Of a stretch of 44,199 nt of DNA, positions 21,483 through 28,367 are shown piece after piece (the stretch's first letter is position 1; each line of letters begins with the position of its first letter). A model generated the notes under the pieces. That model was not told the DNA's origin, did not search any database, and saw nothing but the letters and a program-made list of their open reading frames with translations. The DNA lies in assembly GCA_947627715.1 (NCBI GenBank), contig CANQXK010000022.1, forward strand, positions 1 to 44,199, read 5' to 3'. Source of the DNA: an uncultured Oscillospiraceae bacterium (GTDB taxonomy: Bacteria; Bacillota; Clostridia; Oscillospirales; Oscillospiraceae). Position numbers and translations under genes: made by a program.

Positions 21483-23900
21483 ATGAAATTCGGCCATTTT
21501 GACGACGAAAAGCGGGAGTATGTCATTGATACCCCCGAAACCCCTCTGCCCTGGATCAATTACCTGGGCAGCGAGGAGTTTTTCGGCCTCATCTCCAACA
21601 CCATGGGGGGCTACTGCTTCTACCGGGACGCGAAGTTACAGCGGCTTGTGCGTTACCGCTACAACGACGTGCCGGGGGACACCGGCGGGCGGTTCTACTA
21701 CATCAAGGAGGCGGGCAAGCCCGCGTGGAACCCCGGCTTTCTCCCCACGCGCACGGCTCTGGACAGCTATCGGTGCCGGGTGGGCATGGGCTACAGCGTC
21801 TTTGAGGCCGCGAAGGACGGGCTGGAGGCCGCCGTCACCGCCTTCGTGCCCCTGGGGGAAAACTGCGAGCTGCACGACGTGACGCTCACCAACAGGACGG
21901 ACAGGCCCAAATCCGTCAAGCTCTACGGGTGCGTGGAGTTTTGCCTGTGGAACGCGGTGGACGACGCCCAGAACTACCAGCGGAATCTGAACATCGCCGA
22001 GTGCGAGGCGGAACCAGGCGTCATCTACCACAAGACCGAGTACCGGGAGCGGCGGGACCACTACGCCTTCTACGGCGTCAATGTGCCTGCCTCGGGCTGG
22101 GACACGGACCGAAACGCCTTCCTGGGCCACATGGGCAGCTGGGCGGACCCGCAGCTTGTCCGGGAGGAGCGCAGCGCCCAATCCCTCCGGGTGGGCTGGT
22201 ACCCCATCGGCTGCCACCGCGTCGATGTGGACCTCAAGCCCGGAGAGAGCTTCCGGGCGGTGTTCGTCCTGGGGTACGGGAAGAACCCCAGGGATCAGAA
22301 ATTCCTGTCCCCCGGCGTTATCCGCAAGGACACGGCCAGGCGGGTGATGGAGAAATTCTCCACCGGCGAGGCCGTGGACGCCGCCTTCAGGGAGCTTTCG
22401 GACTACTGGACGCGGCTTCTCACCAAGTTCACCCTGCGCTCCCCGGATGAGCGGCTGGACCGCATGGTGAACATCTGGCACCAATATCAGTGCATGGTGA
22501 CCTTCAACATGAGCCGCTCCGCCTCCTATTACGAGACGGGCACGGGCCGGGGCATGGGCTTTCGGGACTCCTGCCAGGATCTTTTGGGCTTTGTCCACAT
22601 CGTCCCGGACCGGGCACGGGAGCGGATCCTCGACCTGGCCTCCGTTCAGCTTGAGAACGGCGGGGCCTTCCACCAGTATCAGCCCCTCACCAAGCGGGGC
22701 AACAACGACGCGGGGTCCGGCTTCAACGACGATCCCCTGTGGCTGGTGGGCGCGGTGTGCGCCTATGTGAAGGAGACGGGGGACTTCACCATCCTGGACC
22801 ACCCCACCCCCTTCAACAGCACCCCCGGCACGGAGGCGCCGCTGATGGAGCATCTGCGCCGCTCCGTCCAGTATTCGCTCCGCAGCCTGGGTCCCCACGG
22901 CCTGCCCCTCATCGGCCGCGCGGACTGGAACGACTGCCTCAACCTCAACTGCTTCTCCGACGAACCCGGCGAGAGCTTTCAGACCACCGGCCCCTCGGAG
23001 GGTCCCGTGGCGGAGTCCGTGTTCATCGCCGCCATGTTCGTCAAATACGGCGGCGAGTACGCCGCCCTCTGCCGCCGGGTGGGCCTGGAGGCCGAGGCGC
23101 AGGAGACGGAGAAGGCGGTGAAGGCCATGGAGGCCGCCGTCCTCACCGACGGCTGGGACGGGGATTGGTTCCTGAGAGCCTACGACTCCTTCGGCGGCAA
23201 GGTGGGCAGCCATGAGTGCGAGGAGGGCCAGATCTACATTGAACCCCAGGGCTTCTGCGCTCTGGCCGGCATCGGGAAGGAGAGCGGCCAAGCGGAAAAG
23301 GCCCTCAACTCCGTCCGGGAGCGGCTTTTGGGGAAGTACGGCGTGGAGCTTCTGGCCCCCTGCTACACAAGGTATCACCTGGAGCTGGGGGAGATCTCCT
23401 CCTATCCCCCTGGATTTAAGGAAAACGGCTCGGTCTTCTGCCACAACAACCCCTGGGTGGTCATCGGCGAGACCGTTCTGGGCCGGGGCGAGGAGGCGTT
23501 TGACGTCTACAGGCGCATCTGCCCGGCCTATCTGGAGGAGGAGAGCGAGGTCCACGAGACCGAACCCTACGTCTACTCCCAGACCGTCACGGGCAGGGCC
23601 TCCGGCGCGCCCGGCCACGCCCGGAACAGCTGGCTCACCGGCACCGCCTCCTGGACGTTCCTGAGCATCAGCCAGGCGATCCTGGGCATCCGCCCGGACT
23701 ACGACGGTCTGCGCGTCCAGCCGTGTCTGCCGGAGGCGCTGAACGACCTCACCGTGACGCGGGCCTTCCGGGGGGCGACGTACGTTATCCATATCCGGCG
23801 CACGGGAGAACGCTCCGTGCGCGTCGGTGGCAAAAAAATCAGCGGCGACACCCTCCCCCTCGCCGGGGCCGGGCGCGTTGCCGTGGAAGTAACTCTATAG
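21483..23900 (+). CDS. cbpA: Cellobiose phosphorylase (GH94)
   Basis: 805 residues, close to the 811 or so of the Clostridium thermocellum enzyme, and recognisably similar along its full length. Examples are MKFGHFDD at the start, PWINYLGSEEFF, FCLWNAVDDAQNYQRN, RGMGFRDSCQDLLGF and GLPLIGRADWNDCLNLN. The catalytic aspartate lies in the ADWND motif (480-484). It splits cellobiose with inorganic phosphate into glucose-1-phosphate and glucose in the cytoplasm, saving one ATP compared with hydrolysis. It complements the cellodextrin phosphorylase encoded at 14823-17720, which handles longer chains. AGAGGTG lies ahead of the ATG. It is in one operon with GH95 and xylB. Confidence 0.96.
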   Translation: MKFGHFDDEKREYVIDTPETPLPWINYLGSEEFFGLISNTMGGYCFYRDAKLQRLVRYRYNDVPGDTGGRFYYIKEAGKPAWNPGFLPTRTALDSYRCRVGMGYSVFEAAKDGLEAAVTAFVPLGENCELHDVTLTNRTDRPKSVKLYGCVEFCLWNAVDDAQNYQRNLNIAECEAEPGVIYHKTEYRERRDHYAFYGVNVPASGWDTDRNAFLGHMGSWADPQLVREERSAQSLRVGWYPIGCHRVDVDLKPGESFRAVFVLGYGKNPRDQKFLSPGVIRKDTARRVMEKFSTGEAVDAAFRELSDYWTRLLTKFTLRSPDERLDRMVNIWHQYQCMVTFNMSRSASYYETGTGRGMGFRDSCQDLLGFVHIVPDRARERILDLASVQLENGGAFHQYQPLTKRGNNDAGSGFNDDPLWLVGAVCAYVKETGDFTILDHPTPFNSTPGTEAPLMEHLRRSVQYSLRSLGPHGLPLIGRADWNDCLNLNCFSDEPGESFQTTGPSEGPVAESVFIAAMFVKYGGEYAALCRRVGLEAEAQETEKAVKAMEAAVLTDGWDGDWFLRAYDSFGGKVGSHECEEGQIYIEPQGFCALAGIGKESGQAEKALNSVRERLLGKYGVELLAPCYTRYHLELGEISSYPPGFKENGSVFCHNNPWVVIGETVLGRGEEAFDVYRRICPAYLEEESEVHETEPYVYSQTVTGRASGAPGHARNSWLTGTASWTFLSISQAILGIRPDYDGLRVQPCLPEALNDLTVTRAFRGATYVIHIRRTGERSVRVGGKKISGDTLPLAGAGRVAVEVTL

Positions 23901-23913
23901 AGGAGGAATCGGC

Positions 23914-25392
23914 ATGAACTACTACATAGGCATTGACCTTGGCACATCGGCTGTGAAGCTCCTGCTGGTGGACGAGGCCGGGAAGGTGGTGGGCGAGGTC
24001 ACGAAGGAGTACCCGCTGAGCTTCCCCCACCCCGGCTGGAGCGAGCAGGAACCCGCGGACTGGTGGAACGCCGTGCTGGCGGGCGTCCCGGAGCTGGTCT
24101 CCGGCGTGGACGCCCGGAACGTCCGGGCCATCGGCCTGGGCGGCCAGATGCACGGCCTTGTGGCCCTGGACGGGCAGGACAACGTCCTGCGCCCCGCCAT
24201 CCTGTGGAACGACGGGCGCACCGCCAGGGAGGTGGACTACCTCAACGAGACCGTCGGCCGCGAGAAGCTCAGCGCGTACACCGCCAACATCGCCTTCGCC
24301 GGCTTCACCGCGCCCAAGCTTCTGTGGATGCGGGAAAACGAGCCGGACAAATTCGCGAAGATTGCAAAGATCATGCTCCCCAAGGACTACCTGGTCTACA
24401 AGATGACCGGCGTTCACGCCACCGACTACTCCGACGCCTCAGGTATGCTGCTTTTGGACGTGCAGCACAAGTGCTGGTCCGGGGAGATGATGGACATCTG
24501 CGGCGTCACGGGATCCCAGCTGCCCACGCTCCACGAGAGCTGGGAGTGCGTGGGGACCTTAAAGCGGGAGGTCGCCGCGGCCTTCGGCCTATCGGACAGC
24601 GTCAAGGTCTGCGCCGGGGCCGGGGACAACGCCGCCGCTGCCGTGGGAACCGGCACCGTGGGCGTGGGCGGGTGCAACATCAGCCTGGGCACCTCCGGGA
24701 CCGTGTTCATCTCCTCGGACAAGTTCGGCGTGGACCCCCACAACGCCCTGCACTCCTTCGCCCACGCCGACGGCGGCTACCACCTCATGGGCTGTATGCT
24801 CTCCGCCGCCTCCTGCAACAAGTGGTGGATGGACGAGGTCTCCGGCGACACAGACTACTCCGCCGAACAGGCGAAGATCGCGCCGGAGAAGCTGGGCCGC
24901 AACCACGTCTATTTCCTCCCCTATCTCATGGGGGAGCGCAGCCCCATCAACGACGTAAACGCCCGCGGCACCTTCACGGGCCTCACCATGGACACCACCC
25001 ACGCGGACATGACCCAGGCAGTGCTGGAGGGCGTCGCCTTCGCCATCCGGGACAGCTTTGAGGTGGCGAAGGCCCTGGGCGTCTCCATCCCCCGCTCCAA
25101 CGTCTGCGGCGGCGGTGCCAAATCCCCCCTGTGGCGGACGATCCTGGCCAACGTGCTGGGCATCCCCCTGGACATGGTGGCCACGGAGCAGGGACCCGGC
25201 TACGGCGGCGCGGTCCTGGCCATGGTGGCCGACGGGCGCTACCCCACCGTTCAGGCCGCCTGCGACGCCCTGGTCACCGTGGCCGGCACCACCGAGCCGG
25301 ACCCGGCGCTCACCGCCCTCTACGACCAGCGTTACCAGCAGTTTAAGAACATCTACCCCGCCATGAAAGCCCTTTTCCCCAAACTTCTGTAA
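23914..25392 (+). CDS. xylB: Xylulokinase
   Basis: 492 residues, the usual length. FGGY-kinase motifs are clear: IGIDLGTSAVKLLLVD at the N-terminus, GLGGQMHGLVALD (the MHG xylulose-binding signature), ISLGTSGTVF and the C-terminal CGGGAKSPLWRTILANVL. It phosphorylates D-xylulose to xylulose-5-phosphate for the pentose phosphate pathway. The xylose would come from the GH31 alpha-xylosidase. AGGAGG lies just ahead of the ATG, and the gene follows the phosphorylase by 13 bases. No xylose isomerase gene of the XylA type is found in the window. Confidence 0.95.
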   Translation: MNYYIGIDLGTSAVKLLLVDEAGKVVGEVTKEYPLSFPHPGWSEQEPADWWNAVLAGVPELVSGVDARNVRAIGLGGQMHGLVALDGQDNVLRPAILWNDGRTAREVDYLNETVGREKLSAYTANIAFAGFTAPKLLWMRENEPDKFAKIAKIMLPKDYLVYKMTGVHATDYSDASGMLLLDVQHKCWSGEMMDICGVTGSQLPTLHESWECVGTLKREVAAAFGLSDSVKVCAGAGDNAAAAVGTGTVGVGGCNISLGTSGTVFISSDKFGVDPHNALHSFAHADGGYHLMGCMLSAASCNKWWMDEVSGDTDYSAEQAKIAPEKLGRNHVYFLPYLMGERSPINDVNARGTFTGLTMDTTHADMTQAVLEGVAFAIRDSFEVAKALGVSIPRSNVCGGGAKSPLWRTILANVLGIPLDMVATEQGPGYGGAVLAMVADGRYPTVQAACDALVTVAGTTEPDPALTALYDQRYQQFKNIYPAMKALFPKLL

Positions 25393-25408
25393 AAAGGAGG
25401 ACATCATT

Positions 25409-26044
25409 ATGAAAATCTATTCCGTCTATGACCCCGAATTCAAGCCCTACGGCAAGGTCCTGGAGGGCTACGACACCGCCGGCCTGATCCGCGCCGCCAG
25501 CGCCATCCCGCTCCCCGCCTCCGGCACGGCCTATGAACCCAGCATCCCGGCCCTGGAGGCCACGGACGTCTACGGTCTTCTCCAGAACAACGCCTACGGC
25601 GGGATGCCCGTGGAGATCGGTATGTGCTGGGGCCGGAACACCAGGCTCAACTGCCTTGAGTATCACCGCGACAGCGAGGTGAACATCGGGGAGGGCGACT
25701 TCATCCTCCTTTTGGCAAAGCAGTCCGAAATCGAGGGCGGCGTTCTGGACACCTCCAAAGTCAAGGCGTTCCGCGCCCCCGCCGGGGTGCCCGTGGAGGT
25801 CTACGCCACCACGCTCCACTACGCCCCCTGCAACGCCGGGAAGGACGGCTCCTTCCGCGTCGTGGTGGTGCTTCCGCGCGGCACGAATTTCCCCGCCCCG
25901 GCCATCGCCCCTCTGAACGAGGAGGACACGTGGATGACGGCCCGCAACAAGTGGCTCCTGGCCCACCCGGACTCCGACGAGGCCAGATCCGGCGCGCACA
26001 TCGGTCTCTCCGGCGAGAACATCGACATCGCCGCCCTTCTTTGA
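25409..26044 (+). CDS. DUF4867 family protein, cupin-like; possible sugar isomerase
   Basis: 211 residues, cytoplasmic. I recognise the family as DUF4867, of unknown function, often found beside xylulokinase in Clostridia. The middle reads like a small beta-barrel: CWGRNTRLNCLEYHRDSE then NIGEGDFILLLA. E84, H86, E90 and the later H137 (in LHYAP) are placed like the metal ligands of cupin-type aldose isomerases. The gene follows xylB by 16 bases with AAGGAGG and ends at a strong terminator. Because the regulon lacks a normal xylose isomerase, conversion of xylose (or lyxose) to xylulose is an attractive but unproven role. Another cupin function, such as mutarotation or sugar sensing, is possible. 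Confidence 0.75.
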   Translation: MKIYSVYDPEFKPYGKVLEGYDTAGLIRAASAIPLPASGTAYEPSIPALEATDVYGLLQNNAYGGMPVEIGMCWGRNTRLNCLEYHRDSEVNIGEGDFILLLAKQSEIEGGVLDTSKVKAFRAPAGVPVEVYATTLHYAPCNAGKDGSFRVVVVLPRGTNFPAPAIAPLNEEDTWMTARNKWLLAHPDSDEARSGAHIGLSGENIDIAALL

Positions 26045-26064
26045 AATTTCGGCCCATAAAAAAT

Positions 26065-26090
26065 CGGGACCCCGTACTTGCGGGGTCCCG
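26065..26090. terminator. Bidirectional terminator between convergent DUF4867 and GH43 genes
   Basis: A perfect 10-bp GC-rich stem (26065-26074 with 26081-26090) flanked by six A on the left and six T on the right, so it works in both directions. The T run overlaps the stop codon of the GH43 gene. Confidence 0.9.
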
Positions 26091-26095
26091 GTTTT

Positions 26096-27571
26096 TTATT
26101 CTATGTATTCCAATCTGAAATTCTCAAAATCTCCCGTGCCGCCTGTGGCCCAGAGGCCCAGCATCACGCCGGTGAAGCCGCCAGAGACCTCGCTTGAGAG
26201 GTACTTGGACGCCCCCTGTCCCAGGCAGACCTCCCGCTCCCCCTGCCGGACGAAAAACCGATAGGTAAGGGCGTCGCCCCGGACCGTCAGGCGCGCAGGT
26301 CCTGCGCTCAGAGCCGCCGTGCTCTCCTCGTGGCGGATCCCGCCGATATTCAGCCTCAGCACCGCCTCGGCCCCGGCCGGTCCCCGGCGCACGGCCAGGT
26401 CGTAATGCTCCAGCTCGCACATATACGCCGTGACGCCCGCCTCCCCTTCGCCGGCCGTCACGTCCACGCCCAGCTCAAAGTCAAAGCCCCTCTGCCGGAG
26501 GGCCATGAACGTGGGCGAGCCGGGGTCGCTGAGGCCCAGGCCGTTCCCCTGAAGCGTCACCCTCCCCGGGGTGAAGCGGCAGCGGTCCGTTCCGGGCTTT
26601 CTAAGCCACACCCACTCCATGCCGGGGGCGGTGTCGGAGAAGGTGTAGACCCGCTTTCTCTCCTGGAGGAAATCCCCGTCAAGCCGGTATTCCGCCTCCG
26701 CCGTCCCGTCGCGTCCGGCCCGGATCCACCCCTCCGGGGTGAAGGTCACCGGCACCAGGAACGTCTCGCGCCCCAGGGTGTGGTAGGGCTGCCAGGGGTG
26801 GATCTGCCTGAATCCCAGGCAGACCATGTGCCATCCCCCGGCGGCGTCCTGCACCAGGTCCCCGTGGCCGATGCCCTGAATGACGGCGGGCGCCCTGTCG
26901 CGGTTTGTCAGGATGGGGTTGAACGGGCAGTTTTCAAACGGTCCCCAGGGGCTGCGGCTTCTGGCGCAGACCTCCATGTGGCCGTATTCCGTCCCGCCCT
27001 CGGCGGCTATGAGGTAGTACCACCCGCCGATGTGGAACATATGGGGCGCTTCCAGATAGCGGCCTCCCGCGCCGTGCCAGATGCACCGGCTCTCCGTGAG
27101 GCGCTTGCCTGTGGCCGGGTCGATCTCGCACTGCACGATGCAGGCGCGCCCCTCCGCGTCCTCCCCATTGCTGATGAAGTAGGCCCTGTCCCCGTCAAAA
27201 AGGAGGGACGGGTCGATGCCACCCTGGTCCACCTCCACAGGCTCCGACCATTCCCCGCGTATGTCGTCTGTCCAGACGTAGAAATTCACGTTCTTCGTGT
27301 TGTTGTTGGTGACCATGTAGAAGCGGCCCCGGTGGTATCGGATCGTCGGGGCGAACACCCCGCCGGAGGCGGGCACGTCCTCCAGCTCCACCTGGCTCGG
27401 CCGCGTCAGAGCGTGGCCGATCTGCCGCCAGTTCACAAGGTCGCCGCTTTCAAATAGGGGAACGCCCGGAAAATACTGAAAGGAGCTGGCCGCCAGGTAG
27501 TACCTGTCCCCTGCGCGGCACACGCTGGGATCGGGGTAAAAGCCGGGGATCACGGGATTTTTGTATCTCAT
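26096..27571 (-). CDS. GH43 family glycosidase (beta-xylosidase / alpha-L-arabinofuranosidase)
   Basis: 491 residues. The five-bladed propeller with catalytic residues is clear: base D14 (FYPD14PS), pKa-modulating D120 (GGID120PS) and acid E174 (RYLE174APHM). The opening NPVIPGFYPDPSVCRAG is typical of subfamilies that carry a C-terminal beta-sandwich, here about residues 300-491. No signal peptide is seen, so it is intracellular. Such enzymes remove xylose or arabinose from oligosaccharides. It has its own promoter at 27610-27638 without the palindrome seen at the other sugar promoters, so it may be regulated separately. GGAGGG precedes the ATG. Confidence 0.9.
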   Translation of the reverse strand: MRYKNPVIPGFYPDPSVCRAGDRYYLAASSFQYFPGVPLFESGDLVNWRQIGHALTRPSQVELEDVPASGGVFAPTIRYHRGRFYMVTNNNTKNVNFYVWTDDIRGEWSEPVEVDQGGIDPSLLFDGDRAYFISNGEDAEGRACIVQCEIDPATGKRLTESRCIWHGAGGRYLEAPHMFHIGGWYYLIAAEGGTEYGHMEVCARSRSPWGPFENCPFNPILTNRDRAPAVIQGIGHGDLVQDAAGGWHMVCLGFRQIHPWQPYHTLGRETFLVPVTFTPEGWIRAGRDGTAEAEYRLDGDFLQERKRVYTFSDTAPGMEWVWLRKPGTDRCRFTPGRVTLQGNGLGLSDPGSPTFMALRQRGFDFELGVDVTAGEGEAGVTAYMCELEHYDLAVRRGPAGAEAVLRLNIGGIRHEESTAALSAGPARLTVRGDALTYRFFVRQGEREVCLGQGASKYLSSEVSGGFTGVMLGLWATGGTGDFENFRLEYIE

Positions 27572-27609
27572 TGCGCACCCTCCTCCGCCTTCCGGCGAAT
27601 TTCAGGTCC

Positions 27610-27638
27610 ATTATACGGCAAAGTCCCCGCCTTCGCAA
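27610..27638 (-). promoter_or_regulatory. Promoter of the GH43 gene
   Basis: On the minus strand TTGCGA (27633-27638), a 17-base spacer and TATAAT (27610-27615), about 38 bases ahead of the GH43 start. No AACGTT-type palindrome is present. Confidence 0.7.
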
Positions 27639-27642
27639 CAGG

Positions 27643-27660
27643 AAAAACGCCGTCCCGGCG
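27643..27660 (-). terminator. Terminator of spoVAC
   Basis: On the minus strand CGCCG, GGA, CGGCG followed by five T, ten bases after the spoVAC stop. The stem is short (5 bp) but all GC. It separates spoVAC from the GH43 promoter. Confidence 0.65.
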
Positions 27661-27669
27661 CGTCAACGC

Positions 27670-28113
27670 TCACAGGAGCTTAAAAAGCACCAGCGCGATG
27701 CCGTAGATGATGCTGGAGGCGATGCCGAAGACGATCACGGGGCCGGCGATGATGAACATTTTGGCCGCCGTGCCGGTGATATACCCCTCGGTCTTGAACT
27801 CTAAGGCGGGCGAGACCACGGAGTTGGCAAACCCGGTGATGGGCACCAGCGTCCCCGCTCCGGCGAACTTGGCAATGTTGTCGTAGATACCCACGCCCGT
27901 CAAAAGCGCGCCCAGCAGGACCATCAGGATGCTCTCCGCCGTGGCGGCGTTCTCCTCGGAGAGGCCCGCCGCCCCCAGCCCGTCTAAAATGCCCTGTCCG
28001 ATGCAGCAGATGAGACCGCCCACAACGAACGCCTTGAGCATATTGGGGATGAGCTTTGAGTTGGGCGTTTTCTTTTTTACGTACTCGGCATATTCCTTGT
28101 TTGTCATCTTCAT
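27670..28113 (-). CDS. spoVAC: Stage V sporulation protein AC
   Basis: 147 residues with about four membrane segments. The family signature is clear: YVKKKTPNSKLIPNMLKAF at the start, GGLICCIGQG, and FAGAGTLVPITGFANSVVSPALEFKTEG. SpoVAC is an inner spore membrane channel component through which dipicolinic acid enters the forespore and leaves at germination, and it marks an endospore former. ATG 28113 is chosen for the GAGGTG site six bases upstream; the open frame extends much further but through promoter-like DNA. spoVAD and spoVAE, which normally follow, are not here, so this copy is alone. No sigma-G promoter could be assigned with confidence. Confidence 0.92.
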   Translation of the reverse strand: MKMTNKEYAEYVKKKTPNSKLIPNMLKAFVVGGLICCIGQGILDGLGAAGLSEENAATAESILMVLLGALLTGVGIYDNIAKFAGAGTLVPITGFANSVVSPALEFKTEGYITGTAAKMFIIAGPVIVFGIASSIIYGIALVLFKLL

Positions 28114-28216
28114 ACCGTTCACCTCGTTTGGTTTTTCTGCGTATTCAGTTTTTCCCGCCCCGCCCCGTTTACTCATGTATTTTTTTCCAACCCCTCGTCC
28201 GCGGGGCAAATAGTTA

Positions 28217-28245
28217 TTGAATCCCCCTAAAAAGTGTGATATAAT
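28217..28245 (+). promoter_or_regulatory. Promoter of the YkuD-fold gene pair
   Basis: TTGAAT (28217-28222), a 17-base spacer and TATAAT (28240-28245) with an extended -10 TGA just ahead. The transcript would have a leader of about 115 bases. Confidence 0.8.
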
Positions 28246-28281
28246 ATCTGTAATATGGTCATTATATGATTTTAAGCCGTC

Positions 28282-28332
28282 TTTCCCCGGCAGTGCCGGG
28301 GAAAAGAGCGGCATATTCTGCGGCTTTGCCGC
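28282..28332 (+). promoter_or_regulatory. Hairpins in the 5' leader of the YkuD-fold pair
   Basis: A perfect 10-bp hairpin (28282-28291 with 28295-28304, AGT loop) is followed by a smaller GCGGC-TTT-GCCGC stem (28320-28332). A second GCGGC at 28308-28312 could pair with the same right arm, so alternative structures are possible. No T run follows, so this is not a terminator. Confidence 0.45.
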
Positions 28333-28367
28333 CTGTCTCACCTATCTTTTGGGAGGAGATGAACGTT

